Positions 53,395 through 63,886 of a stretch of DNA of 64,000 nucleotides are shown here, in pieces. The DNA lies in NCBI GenBank assembly GCA_030149365.1, contig JASBRP010000057.1, positions 38,727 to 102,726 on the forward strand, in the 5' to 3' direction. The notes under the pieces were generated by a model. It saw only the letters and a program-made list of their open reading frames with translations, did not search any database and was not told where the DNA came from. This stretch comes from Solimonas sp. GTDB lineage: Bacteria; Pseudomonadota; Gammaproteobacteria; Nevskiales; Nevskiaceae. The translations under genes and the position numbers were made by a program. Each line of letters opens with the position of its first letter. Position 1 is the stretch's first letter.

Positions 53395-54056
53395 GCGGGA
53401 GTCTCCGTGGGGCCGGCGTCGAGCAGCAGCGAGGCGCGCGCGCCGGTGTGGGGATGGATTGGTTCGGTGATCACGATATCGCCCCAGCCGGCGTCGCGCA
53501 GCGCGGACAGCCAGGCGTCGCGCGAGCGGAAGTACCAGGGCATGGCGGCGGGAAAGCCGCCGCCGAAAGCTTCGAAGCGTTCTTCGCGCCAGCCTTGGCC
53601 CGCGGCATCGCCGGGGTGCAGGGTCTGTATCAGCAGACGCCCTGACGGGGTGCGCAGGGCTTGCAGGCGCTGCAACAGGGCCGGCAGGCGGTCGTCGAGC
53701 AGGGCGAAGTTGCAGACCAGCAGGTCATGGCGGCCGAGCACCGCCGGGTCGAGCTGGTCGTAGCTCATCACGTGGTATTGCGCGCCGGCGGCGGCCTGTG
53801 CGGCTTGGATCAGCGGTGCGGAGGCATCGATGCCGGTGGCCTCGATGCCCTCGGCGGTCGCGGCGCGGCACAACCAACCTTCGCCGCAGCCGAGATCCAG
53901 CAGGCGCGCGGGGCGGTGGCGCCGGATCGCGGCGAGGATGGCGGCATCGGTGACCAGGCGCCGGCTCTCGATGCGGCCCTCGCGCACGGCGGCGGTCCAG
54001 CCGGCGGCGTTGTGGATCCAGCTGTCCTGCAGCCGCGTCGCCCGGTCTTCCGGCAT
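53391..54056 (-). CDS. Class I SAM-dependent methyltransferase
   Basis: A 221-residue methyltransferase of the UbiE/Methyltransf_11 type. SAM motif I is LLDLGCGEGWLCRAA, the acidic motif is TGIDASAPLIQ and motif IV-like DLLVCNFALLDD. The substrate is unknown. It is linked to the downstream CoA-binding protein by a 4-nt overlap. It begins 64 nt after the rpoH stop, beyond a terminator. Confidence 0.87.
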   Translation of the reverse strand: MPEDRATRLQDSWIHNAAGWTAAVREGRIESRRLVTDAAILAAIRRHRPARLLDLGCGEGWLCRAATAEGIEATGIDASAPLIQAAQAAAGAQYHVMSYDQLDPAVLGRHDLLVCNFALLDDRLPALLQRLQALRTPSGRLLIQTLHPGDAAGQGWREERFEAFGGGFPAAMPWYFRSRDAWLSALRDAGWGDIVITEPIHPHTGARASLLLDAGPTETPA

Positions 54057-54070
54057 GTGGCTCCCTCGCC

Positions 54071-54099
54071 AAAGAAAAGGCCCGCGCTCAGCGCGGGCC
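54071..54099 (-). terminator. Rho-independent terminator of rpoH
   Basis: A GGCCCGCGC/GCGCGGGCC stem (54079-54099, 3-nt loop) followed on the minus strand by TTTTCTTT. It lies 20 nt after the rpoH stop. Confidence 0.9.
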
Positions 54100-54119
54100 C
54101 GGTTGTCGCTTGCGAGGCT

Positions 54120-54998
<879 letters not shown>

Positions 54999-55026
54999 GC
55001 GAATCACTCCCTTCGTTGAGGCCATG

Positions 55027-55053
55027 TTAGCACTCGGGGGATTGGAGTGCTAA
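55027..55053 (-). promoter_or_regulatory. CIRCE element (HrcA operator) upstream of rpoH
   Basis: TTAGCACTC-N9-GAGTGCTAA, identical to the CIRCE consensus on both arms. It lies 28 nt before the rpoH start and downstream of the sigma-32-like promoter, the position where HrcA binding would block transcription. hrcA itself is not in the window. Confidence 0.93.
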
Positions 55054-55082
55054 GCCCCCTGGAAGTTCCAGGATCTGGCCCC

Positions 55083-55110
55083 ATATGGGGCCAAGCCATT
55101 GATTCGCAAG
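55083..55110 (-). promoter_or_regulatory. Sigma-32-type promoter for rpoH
   Basis: CTTGCG (55110-55105) and CCCCATAT (55090-55083) are separated by 14 nt. They match the sigma-32 pattern CTTGAA-N13/14-CCCCATNT in the first four -35 bases and in the whole -10. It starts directly after the ftsX stop. The -10 lies in an 18-bp palindrome, TGGCCCCATATGGGGCCA (55076-55093). Confidence 0.7.
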
Positions 55111-55111
55111 G

Positions 55112-56065
55112 CTACTGCGGCTGGATGTGGGCCAAGTGGCGCCAGACGGTGATCCAGGCGCCGATCCAGCCTAGCACGATGCCGGTCAGCAGCAGCAGCA
55201 GGCTGGAGCCAAAGGACAGGCCGCTGAGCGTGAACGTGCTGTCGTACAGCGAGGCCAGGGTCTCGCTGGGGCCGGAGAGGGCCAGGGTGCCGGTCAGCAC
55301 CAGGATCAGCGCGAAGACGCTGCCGGCCAGGCCGTACCAGAAGCCGGTATAGAGGAAGGGCCGGCGGATGAAGCTGTCGGGCGCGCCGATCAGCTTCATG
55401 ACGCTGATCTCCTCGCGCCGCGCCTCGATGTCCAGGCGGATGGTATTGCCTACGGTCACCACCACGGCGATGCCCAGCAGCAGGCCCACGATGAAGACCG
55501 CGCGGTCGATGATGCCGAGGATGGCGTAGAGCCGCTCCAGCCATTTCTGGTCGAGCTTGGCCAGGTCCACCTCGGGCAGCCGCGTCAGCTCGCCCAGCAG
55601 CACTTCCACCTGCAGCTTGTTGCGGCCGCGCTCAGGCGTCACCGCGATCACCGCCGGCAGCGGGTTGTCCTGCAGCACGTCCAGGGCGTCGCCGAAGCCC
55701 GACTGGCTGCGGAACTCGGCCAGCGACTGCTCGCGCGAGATGTAGCGCGTGGCCTGCACGCCGGGCCGGTCACGGATTTCCCGCGCCAGCGCGGCACCGC
55801 GCTCGCTGCTGACGGAGTCTTTCAGGAACAGCGACAGCTGCAGGGAATCCTGCCAGCTGTAGGATATCTTGCTGAGGTTCTGGGTCAGCACGTGCATGCC
55901 GGCCGGCAGCGCCAGCGCCACGCCGATCACCAGGGCGGTCAGCAGCGTACCCACCGGATTGCGGCCGAGCTTGCCCAGGGAGAAGAAGAAGACGCGGGTG
56001 TGCTCCTGCGTCAGCCGCTTGAAGAACGGCAGGGGCTGCACCTGCAGGGTTTCCTCAGCGGCCAT
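55112..56065 (-). CDS. ftsX: Cell division protein FtsX
   Basis: Integral membrane partner of FtsE, 317 residues. A cytoplasmic N-terminus precedes TM1 (VGTLLTALVIGVALALPAG). The periplasmic domain (about 60-185) regulates cell-wall hydrolases such as EnvC/amidases. Three further helices follow (about 190-310), with EARREEISVMKLIGA between them. ATG 56065 has GAGG 6 nt upstream; ATG 56071 is also in frame. It overlaps ftsE by 11 nt. Confidence 0.95.
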   Translation of the reverse strand: MAAEETLQVQPLPFFKRLTQEHTRVFFFSLGKLGRNPVGTLLTALVIGVALALPAGMHVLTQNLSKISYSWQDSLQLSLFLKDSVSSERGAALAREIRDRPGVQATRYISREQSLAEFRSQSGFGDALDVLQDNPLPAVIAVTPERGRNKLQVEVLLGELTRLPEVDLAKLDQKWLERLYAILGIIDRAVFIVGLLLGIAVVVTVGNTIRLDIEARREEISVMKLIGAPDSFIRRPFLYTGFWYGLAGSVFALILVLTGTLALSGPSETLASLYDSTFTLSGLSFGSSLLLLLTGIVLGWIGAWITVWRHLAHIQPQ

Positions 56066-56783
56066 GTGCATCCTCGCCGGGGAAGGGCGGCAGGTCGCTC
56101 ATGGCCGGCGTGCGCGGGCGCCGTGCCGCGATCTTGCCGTTGTCCAGGTGAATGATCCGGTGCGGCATGTGCACGATCAGGTGCAGCGCGTGGGTGGCGA
56201 TCAGCACGCTGACCCCCACCTGGTTGAAGCGCTCGAACAGCTTCAGCACTTCCTTGGACATTTCCGGATCGAGGTTACCGGTCGGCTCGTCGGCCAGGAT
56301 CAGCGCCGGTTTGGAGACGATGGCACGGGCGATGCCCACGCGCTGCTGCTCGCCGCCCGACAGGGTCAGCGGCGAGGACTTCTCGCGGTTGAGCAGGCCC
56401 ACCGCGTCCAGCGCGGCGCGCACGCGTCGCTGCACGTCGCTGTAGGCGAAGCCGCGGATCACCAGCGGCAGCGCCACGTTGTCGAACACCGTGCGGTCGT
56501 ACAGCAGGTTGAAGTTCTGGAACACCATGCCGATGCGCTGGCGGAACGGCGCGATGTCGCCGCTCTTGAGCGAGGCCAGGTTGACGTCGTCCACCATGAC
56601 CTGGCCGCGGGTGGGCTTGCACAGCTGGCCGATCAGGCGCAGCAGCGTGGTCTTGCCGGCGCCGCTGGAGCCGGTGACGAAGGCCATCTCGCCGCGCCCC
56701 AGGGAGAAGGTCACGTCGGACAGCACGTCCTTGCCGCCCGGATAGCGGTAGCCCACCTGGTTGAAATGGATGATGTCGGTCAC
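56055..56783 (-). CDS. ftsE: Cell division ATP-binding protein FtsE
   Basis: ABC-type ATPase of the FtsEX complex, 242 residues. Walker A GSSGAGKTT, Q-loop FQNFNLL, signature LSGGEQQRVGIARA, Walker B ALILADEPTGNLD and the switch His in LIATHALHLI. The start is GTG 56783 (VTDIIHFNQVGYRYPGG); no ATG is available. The ribosome site is not evident, because a heptamer repeat lies just upstream. It follows ftsY across this repeat. Confidence 0.94.
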   Translation of the reverse strand: MTDIIHFNQVGYRYPGGKDVLSDVTFSLGRGEMAFVTGSSGAGKTTLLRLIGQLCKPTRGQVMVDDVNLASLKSGDIAPFRQRIGMVFQNFNLLYDRTVFDNVALPLVIRGFAYSDVQRRVRAALDAVGLLNREKSSPLTLSGGEQQRVGIARAIVSKPALILADEPTGNLDPEMSKEVLKLFERFNQVGVSVLIATHALHLIVHMPHRIIHLDNGKIAARRPRTPAMSDLPPFPGEDAHGR

Positions 56784-56792
56784 TGGACGGCC

Positions 56793-56927
56793 GGGAATCG
56801 GGAATGAGTTGACCAACGGGAATCGGGAATCGGGAATCGGGAATCGTCAAAGAAGACCGCAGGAAGCGCGGATTCTTTTTCTTCTTTCTTTGCTTTCACG
56901 ATTCCCTATTCCCTATTCCCGATTCCC
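56793..56927. repeat. Inverted arrays of GGGAATC heptamers between ftsY and ftsE
   Basis: Six GGGAATC-type heptamers on one side (56793-56799, 56800-56806 as GGGAATG, and four in a row at 56818-56845) face four inverted copies (56900-56927, with GATTCCC and TATTCCC). Between them are CAAAGAAG against CTTCTTT and a short CCGC/GCGG stem. The whole 135-nt stretch can fold back on itself. It lies between the ftsY stop and the ftsE start. Confidence 0.85.
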
Positions 56928-56933
56928 GGCGTC

Positions 56934-57857
56934 TCAGCCGCCGATCAGTGCCTCGGCATAGGCCTCGGCGTCGAACGGCTCCAGGTCCTCCGCCGCCTCG
57001 CCGAGGCCGACGAAACGGACCGGCAGGGCCATGCGCCGTGCGATCGCCAGCAGGATACCGCCCTTCGCGGTGCCGTCCAACTTGGTGATCGCGATGCCGG
57101 TCAGGCCGATCGCCTCGTGGAACTGGATGGCCTGGGTCAGGGCGTTGCCGCCGGTGGTGGCATCCACCACCAGCAGTACCTCGTGCGGGGCGTAGGGGTC
57201 GTGCTTCTGCAGCACCCGCTTGATCTTGCGCAGCTCCTCCATCAGGTGGCTCTGCGTATGCAGGCGCCCGGCGGTGTCGGCAATCACCACGTCCACGCCG
57301 CGTGACTTGGCCGACTGCACGGCGTCGTAGATCACGCTGGCGGAATCGGCGCCCTCGCCCTGGGAAAGGATCGGCACGTCCACCCGCTGGGCCCAGGTCT
57401 CCAGCTGCTGCACGGCGGCGGCGCGGAAGGTGTCGCCTGCGGCCAGCATCACCGAGCGGCCCTCGCGCTTGAAGCGCAGCGCCAGCTTGCCGATGGTGGT
57501 GGTCTTGCCGACGCCGTTCACGCCGGCCACGAACAGGATGTAGGGCTTGATGAAGGGCGGGATCTGCAGGGGCTTGGCGATCGGCGCCAGCAGCTCCACC
57601 AGCGCCTTCTTCAGCGAGGCGCGCAGCTGCTTCTCGTTCTTGATGCGGCCCAGGTTGATGTCGGTCTGCAGTCGCTCGATCAGCCACTGCGTGGCCTCCA
57701 CCCCGGCATCGGCCAGCAGCAGGCGCGTCTCCAGTTCTTCCAGCGCGTCGGGGCTCAGGACGTCGGCCTTGAAGAACGTGCCGATGTCACGCGTCAGCCA
57801 GGAATCGCCCTTGTTGAGGCGGGAGCGGAAGCGGCCGATGGCGGAGTCGTTGCTCAC
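56934..57857 (-). CDS. ftsY: Signal recognition particle receptor FtsY
   Basis: SRP receptor GTPase, 307 residues. The NG domain is complete: LLADAGVEATQWLIERL, G1 GVNGVGKTTTIGKLA, G2 DTFRAAAVQQLETWA, G3 DTAGRLHTQSHLMEEL, G4 TKLDGTAKGG and the closing FVGLGEAAEDLEPFD. The acidic A domain of E. coli FtsY is missing, as in many bacteria. The start is GTG 57857, which overlaps the stop of the DedA-type gene (GTGA). Confidence 0.94.
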   Translation of the reverse strand: MSNDSAIGRFRSRLNKGDSWLTRDIGTFFKADVLSPDALEELETRLLLADAGVEATQWLIERLQTDINLGRIKNEKQLRASLKKALVELLAPIAKPLQIPPFIKPYILFVAGVNGVGKTTTIGKLALRFKREGRSVMLAAGDTFRAAAVQQLETWAQRVDVPILSQGEGADSASVIYDAVQSAKSRGVDVVIADTAGRLHTQSHLMEELRKIKRVLQKHDPYAPHEVLLVVDATTGGNALTQAIQFHEAIGLTGIAITKLDGTAKGGILLAIARRMALPVRFVGLGEAAEDLEPFDAEAYAEALIGG

Positions 57858-59857
57858 GGAGAGGTTCCCTGGTGCTCGGTCTGGGGTTCGTCGGATTTCA
57901 GGCGCCATACCGCGCCGGCACCGAGCACGCGCGTGCCCGGCAGGTCGCCGAGCAGCTGTGGCAGCGGCACGGCGGTGCGCAGGTAGACAGGGTAGCGCAG
58001 CAGCCGGTAGACGCTGCGCGCCTGCTGCTCGGCGATGTAGCCGATCCAGATCGGCTTGCCGTCGGCCGTCTTGTAGCCAGTGGGCCAGAGCCGCAGCAGG
58101 TACTGGCGCGATTCGTCGCCCGGCAGCGGGTAGCGCAGCACCAGGGCCTGGTGGCGCCCGGCGTTGACCTGCGGCAGCACCGGCAGCTCGGCCACCGCGG
58201 TCTCGGGAGCCAGCCAGCGCAAGCCGTTCTGCACGTTCAGCGTCGCCGGGGCTTGCCAGCCCTGGGCGCCCAGCTGGGCCTCGATCTGGTCGAGATCGCC
58301 GGCCCATTGCAGGTTGAAGGGCTGGCGCTGGCGGCCGAACAGGTTCTGGCGCTGCGAGCGCAGCTTCTGGTAGCCCGAGCGGGCCCAGTCATCGATCTGC
58401 ACGATGCTGAGCGTGCGCTGCGGCAGCGGCTCCTGCGCCAGCCCGCGGTCGTCCGACCACTGCAGGCTGGCGGCCAGCACGAACACCAGCAGCACGGGCA
58501 GTACGAAGCGGCGTCCGCTGACCTTTTCCGGCTGGTGGCGCCGGTAGCCCAGGCCCAGCAGCGCGGTCCAGGCCACGCCGATGCCCAGCGAGAACACCGC
58601 GATGCTCCACCACTGCACGCCCAGGTAGAGCTGCGCCAGCAGGATCAGCAGCACCAGCGCGGCGCTGATGCCGTAGATCGTCACGCGCGTGCCGGTGCGG
58701 CGGCCGGTGGCGAGCAGCACCGGCAGGAAGGAATAGATCACCGTGGACAGCACCAGGTCCACGGCGTGATAGCCGAGCGGCTCGAAGCTGCCGAACTGGC
58801 GGAACGGCGGCGGGATCTTGGGCACCAGGTACAGGCCCACCGAGATCAGCGAGGCGAAGCCCAGCGCGCCCAGCCAGTGCGCGGTGGCGCGCCCCTTGCG
58901 CGCGATCAGCAGCGCCAGGAACACGACGACCGCCAGCGGCAGGTACACCGGCCATTCGCCGAGTTGCAGCAGCGCCTGCGCCAGGGCGATGCCCCAGGGC
59001 GTGTGCAGTTCGCGCAGGGCCTGGAACACGGCCATGTCCAGCGATTTCGGATCGGGGCTGATGCCGGGCGCGGCCCAGAAGTACAGGAACGCGCCGCCGG
59101 CGGCGAGTAGGGCAAGGGCCATCAGCGCCAGCACCGGGGTTTCCGGCTGGTCGGGATCGGCCAGGGCGGCGCCGAAGCGGCCCAGGCGACGGTGGCGGCG
59201 GCTCCAGTCCAGCAGGGCGCCGATCCAGTCCTCGGCGCGCTTCTGCAACTGGCCGATGACCAGGCCGGTCACGGCGATCACCAGCCACACGAACAGCGCC
59301 AGCAGCAGGATCAGCAGGGCCAGGCGCCCGGCCACTTCGGCCGCCAGGCCCAGCGAGGCGCCGAATACGACGCCCGGTAGGATGTAGGCCAGTGCCCAGG
59401 CCAGGGCGGCGATGCCGTCAGTGACCAGGAACAGCCAGGCCGGCATGCCGGCGGCGCCAGCCAGCGCCGGGGTGACTGAGCGCACCGGCCCGAGGAAGCG
59501 CGCCAGCATCACGCCCTTGCCGCCGTGGCGGTCGAAGAAGCGGCGCGCGTTGTTGAGGATTTCGGGATAGCGCTGCATCAGCCGGCCTTCGAACAGGCGG
59601 TTGCCGTAGCGCCGGCCCAGCCAGAACGACAGCGCATCGCCGGCCAGGGCGCCGCCGGCGGCGATCACCACCGTGGTCCACAGGTCCAGCGAGCCCAGTG
59701 CGATCAGCGCGCCCACGGCGAACAGCATGATGCCGGCCGGCACGAAGGCGCCGAGGATGAAGATGGCATCGACCATCGCCACCACGAACAGCAGGACCTG
59801 CGCCCAGGTCGGATGGGCGTTGATCCAGTCGTACAGCAGCTGGACGTATTCGCTCAT
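57854..59857 (-). CDS. DedA - PAP2-like - LssY_C fusion membrane protein
   Basis: A 667-residue membrane protein. Residues 1-200 are a DedA/VTT domain (FVPAGIMLFAVGALIALGSL, GDALSFWLGRRYG, FFDRHGGKGVMLARFLGPVRSVTPALAGAAGMP). Residues 235-470 form a six-helix PAP2-like domain. The last 190 residues match LssY_C. In the PAP2 part the catalytic motifs are changed: the usual PSGH is PLGYHA and LGVHW is LGVQW with no later Asp, so it is probably not an active phosphatase. DedA proteins move lipids and affect envelope integrity. The stop overlaps the ftsY start. Confidence 0.83.
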   Translation of the reverse strand: MSEYVQLLYDWINAHPTWAQVLLFVVAMVDAIFILGAFVPAGIMLFAVGALIALGSLDLWTTVVIAAGGALAGDALSFWLGRRYGNRLFEGRLMQRYPEILNNARRFFDRHGGKGVMLARFLGPVRSVTPALAGAAGMPAWLFLVTDGIAALAWALAYILPGVVFGASLGLAAEVAGRLALLILLLALFVWLVIAVTGLVIGQLQKRAEDWIGALLDWSRRHRRLGRFGAALADPDQPETPVLALMALALLAAGGAFLYFWAAPGISPDPKSLDMAVFQALRELHTPWGIALAQALLQLGEWPVYLPLAVVVFLALLIARKGRATAHWLGALGFASLISVGLYLVPKIPPPFRQFGSFEPLGYHAVDLVLSTVIYSFLPVLLATGRRTGTRVTIYGISAALVLLILLAQLYLGVQWWSIAVFSLGIGVAWTALLGLGYRRHQPEKVSGRRFVLPVLLVFVLAASLQWSDDRGLAQEPLPQRTLSIVQIDDWARSGYQKLRSQRQNLFGRQRQPFNLQWAGDLDQIEAQLGAQGWQAPATLNVQNGLRWLAPETAVAELPVLPQVNAGRHQALVLRYPLPGDESRQYLLRLWPTGYKTADGKPIWIGYIAEQQARSVYRLLRYPVYLRTAVPLPQLLGDLPGTRVLGAGAVWRLKSDEPQTEHQGTSP

Positions 59858-59870
59858 GACCTATCGCGGC

Positions 59871-61154
<1,284 letters not shown>

Positions 61155-61219
61155 GGCGCCTGTCTTTGTGGCCTGCGTCAAAACGGTGCAAGCCCTTGGA
61201 AAAATGAGGGAGCGGAAGT

Positions 61220-61864
61220 CTAGCCGAACAGGCGTGAATACTCCCGCGCGGCGGCCTCGACATCGGGGGCGCCGAATACCCCTTCCACCGCCGCCGCCAT
61301 GTCGGCGCCGGCCGCGATCAGGGGCCCGGTATTGGACGGCAACAGCCCGCCGATGACGCAGATCGGCAGGCCGACCGCGGCGCGTGCCGCCTGCAGCAGC
61401 GCCAGGTCCGCCTGCGGCGCATCGGGCTTGGTGCCGGACTCGAAGAAGCGGCCGAAGGCTACGTAGTTCGCCCCGGCGGCGGCGGCGGCACGGGCGCGGT
61501 CCAGGGAGTTGGAGCAGCTCACGCCGATGATCGCGCGCGGCCCCAGGCGCCGGCGGGCCTCGGCCAGCGGCGCGTCGGCGGCGCCGACGTGCACGCCGTC
61601 GGCATCCACCGCCTCGGCCAGGGCCGGGTCGTCGTTGACGATGAACAGGGCACCGAATTCATGGCACAGGCCGCGCAGGGCATGGGCGTTGCGCTCGCGC
61701 GTGGCGTCGTCGTGCCACTTGTCGCGGTACTGCAGCAGGCGCGCACCGCCGGCCAGGGCTTCGGCGGCGGACGCCACCAGGCGGTCCGGCGAGCGGCAGA
61801 TGGCCTCGGAGGTGATCGCGTAGAGGCCGCGCAGGGGCGCGGACAGGGGCGGCAGGTGCTTCAT
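61220..61864 (-). CDS. thiE: Thiamine-phosphate synthase
   Basis: Joins HMP-pyrophosphate and the thiazole phosphate to make thiamine phosphate, 214 residues. Motifs: [75 protein letters not shown] and [12 protein letters not shown] 61864 overlaps the thiD stop (ATGA), so the two are co-translated. Confidence 0.95.
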   Translation of the reverse strand: MKHLPPLSAPLRGLYAITSEAICRSPDRLVASAAEALAGGARLLQYRDKWHDDATRERNAHALRGLCHEFGALFIVNDDPALAEAVDADGVHVGAADAPLAEARRRLGPRAIIGVSCSNSLDRARAAAAAGANYVAFGRFFESGTKPDAPQADLALLQAARAAVGLPICVIGGLLPSNTGPLIAAGADMAAAVEGVFGAPDVEAAAREYSRLFG

Positions 61865-62622
61865 GCGGCGCGCCGTCCGGGGATCAGGCGACCACCGCCC
61901 ACGGCATAGGCGCGGGACAGCGCGCCGTGGGTGTAGGCCTGCGCGCCTTCCAGCGCCTCGGCTACCGGCTTGCCGGCGGCCAGCAGGGCGGCAATGGCCG
62001 CGGCCAGCGTGCAGCCGGCGCCATGGAAGCGCTGCGGCAGGCGCGGCCACTCGAAGTCGCGGGGCGGCTGGCCGGCCTGGTACCAGGTGTTGACCACGTT
62101 GCCGCCGGGCTCGTCGCCACGCGTCACCAGCAGGTGGGCCAGGCCCGTGGCCAGCAGGGCGGCGCCATCCTCGCCACCGCCCAGCAGGCGCACCTCGGCG
62201 GCGTTGGGGGTCAGCACCGTGACCTGCGGCAACAGGCGTTCCTTCACGGCCAGCAGCAGCTCGCTGCGTACCAGCTGGGCGCCGCCGCCGGCGCGCAGCA
62301 CCGGGTCCAGCACCACGGGAACCCGGAGGCGGCGGATGCAGTCGAGTATGGGGTCGAGCTGGGCCGCGTCGCCGAGCAGGCCGATCTTGATCGCTCCGAT
62401 TCGGCAGTCGGCCACCAGGGCCTCGATCTGGGCCGCCATCAGGATCGGCGGCACGGCCGCCACGCGCTGGACATTGGAGGTGTCCTGCACGGTGTTGGCG
62501 GTGATGACGCCCAGGGCATGGCCTCCCAGGGCCCCGATGGCCTCGATGTCGGCGGTAAGGCCGGCGCCGCCGGTGGGATCGTGGCCGGACAGGCACAGCA
62601 CGCAGGGTGGGGACATTTTCAT
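61861..62622 (-). CDS. thiD: Hydroxymethylpyrimidine (phosphomethylpyrimidine) kinase
   Basis: Phosphorylates HMP and HMP-phosphate in thiamine synthesis, 253 residues. Motifs: LSGHDPTGGAGLTADIEAI, GVITANTVQDT, IGAIKIGLLGD, VVLDPVLRAGGG, VLTPNAAEVRLLGG and the anion-hole GAGCTLAAAIAA. It is the first gene of thiD-thiE. ATG 62622 and 62616 are both possible starts. I see no TPP riboswitch in the 297-nt upstream gap. Confidence 0.94.
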   Translation of the reverse strand: MKMSPPCVLCLSGHDPTGGAGLTADIEAIGALGGHALGVITANTVQDTSNVQRVAAVPPILMAAQIEALVADCRIGAIKIGLLGDAAQLDPILDCIRRLRVPVVLDPVLRAGGGAQLVRSELLLAVKERLLPQVTVLTPNAAEVRLLGGGEDGAALLATGLAHLLVTRGDEPGGNVVNTWYQAGQPPRDFEWPRLPQRFHGAGCTLAAAIAALLAAGKPVAEALEGAQAYTHGALSRAYAVGGGRLIPGRRAA

Positions 62623-62919
62623 GCGGGGAGTTTAGCGGCAGCAGGGTGGCGATCCGCTGTTCCGCCTCCCTTTATGCACAGCAGTCAAGGGACTCTGCCA
62701 CAAGGCCCGTGATAGCGACTTTTTTCTGCAAGAATGCTGCAAGAATCACGCAAGTCATTGATTGGAAAATGGGATGCGGAGTGGATACAAAATGTTCCGA
62801 CGGTAAAAATGCCAAGCACGGTGGCCACTTAGGGTCGTGACGAGAATATTGCCCACACACTTATCCACAGATTTTGTGGATGCTTCGATAATTTCCAGCC
62901 TCAGCAGTCACTTGCGCCC
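62623..62919. other. Divergent intergenic region with a DnaA-box-like site
   Basis: The spacer between thiD and the secreted propeller gene, AT-richer than its surroundings. It contains TTATCCACA (62861-62869), a perfect DnaA-box match, and TGTGGA (62875-62880) forming TCCACA-GATTT-TGTGGA. No further box cluster, no dnaA or oriC-type neighbour, no gene and no TPP riboswitch is visible. Confidence 0.55.
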
Positions 62920-63867
62920 ATGAATTCATGTAACAGGTGGTCCGCCGTATGCAAATCGTTCGATAGATTTGCACAGATTGCGGCCTTCTCGCTGATGCTG
63001 GCGATTGCGGTGCCGGCAGCCAGGGCCGAGCCCGGCCCCGCTGCCTTCGAGCCTTTGACCACGGTCAACGACCGGGAGTTGCCCGAGCTTTCCGGGCTGG
63101 CGGCTTCCCGGCGCTGGCCGGGCATCTACTGGGCCCACAACGACAGCGGAGACGGCCCACGGCTGTTCGCCTTCAATCGCCGCGGCCAGGTCATCGCCCG
63201 CGTCGAGGTCGAGGGCGCCGAGGCGGTGGACTGGGAGGACATCGCCCTCTACGAGCGCGACGGGCGCAGCTGGCTGGCGGTGGGCGACATCGGCGACAAC
63301 TTCGCCTTCCGCGACCGGGTGACCATCTACCTGATGCCCGAGCCGGAGTTGGATGCCAGCCGGGTGAAGCCATTGCGCCGCCTGGATTTCCGCTATCCGG
63401 ATGGCCCGCGCGACGCCGAGGGCCTGGCGGTGGATGCGGAAGGGGGCTCGATCCTGGTGGTGGAGAAAGGTGCCCCGCGGGTCGGCTTCTATCGCCTGCC
63501 GCTGGACGCCGGCCCCGGGGTGCAGACCGCCGAGCGGCTGGCGACGCTGGAACTGCCGGCGCCGGGCAAGCCGCTGCCGGCGGTGCCGATGTCGGCGCCG
63601 CGTGCTCGGGTGTCGGTGACCGCCATGGACCTGTCGCGCGACGGCCTGCGGCTGGCGATGATCAGCTACCGGCAGCTGTTCTGCTTCGATCGCAAGCCCG
63701 GCGAGAGCTGGGCCGAGACGCTGGCGCGTGCGCCGCGCCTCTGGCCCCTGCCCAGGAAGTCGGGCCTGGAAGCGATGGCGATCGAAGCCGATGGCCGCAG
63801 CGTGGTGGTGGCGCCCGAGGGCATCCCCACGCCGGTGCTGCGCGCGCGGCGCATCCTGGCGCCCTAG
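62920..63867 (+). CDS. Secreted propeller-like protein of unknown function
   Basis: A 315-residue exported protein. A long N-terminal region is followed by a hydrophobic core (about 18-36) ending in ARAEP, probably a signal peptide. The rest resembles esterase-like phytase or beta-propeller proteins: LSGLAASRRWPGIYWAHNDSGDGPRLFAFN, DWEDIALYERDGRSWLAVGDIGDNFAFR and EGLAVDAEGGSILVVEKG. I could not assign an enzyme. It is a single gene; an insertion sequence begins 19 nt after its stop. Confidence 0.72.
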   Translation: MNSCNRWSAVCKSFDRFAQIAAFSLMLAIAVPAARAEPGPAAFEPLTTVNDRELPELSGLAASRRWPGIYWAHNDSGDGPRLFAFNRRGQVIARVEVEGAEAVDWEDIALYERDGRSWLAVGDIGDNFAFRDRVTIYLMPEPELDASRVKPLRRLDFRYPDGPRDAEGLAVDAEGGSILVVEKGAPRVGFYRLPLDAGPGVQTAERLATLELPAPGKPLPAVPMSAPRARVSVTAMDLSRDGLRLAMISYRQLFCFDRKPGESWAETLARAPRLWPLPRKSGLEAMAIEADGRSVVVAPEGIPTPVLRARRILAP

Positions 63868-63886
63868 GTGTGAAGGTTCGATAGGT

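Noticed and set aside
56793..56927. CRISPR-like array
   Set aside because: Units are contiguous 7-mers in inverted orientation without spacers, and no cas gene is near.
62623..62750. TPP riboswitch ahead of thiD
   Set aside because: I could not find the conserved CUGAGA and ACCUGA-type blocks in the minus-strand leader.
62623..62919. Replication origin
   Set aside because: Only one perfect DnaA box and one partial box are present, and dnaA, rpmH, gyrB or parAB neighbours are missing.
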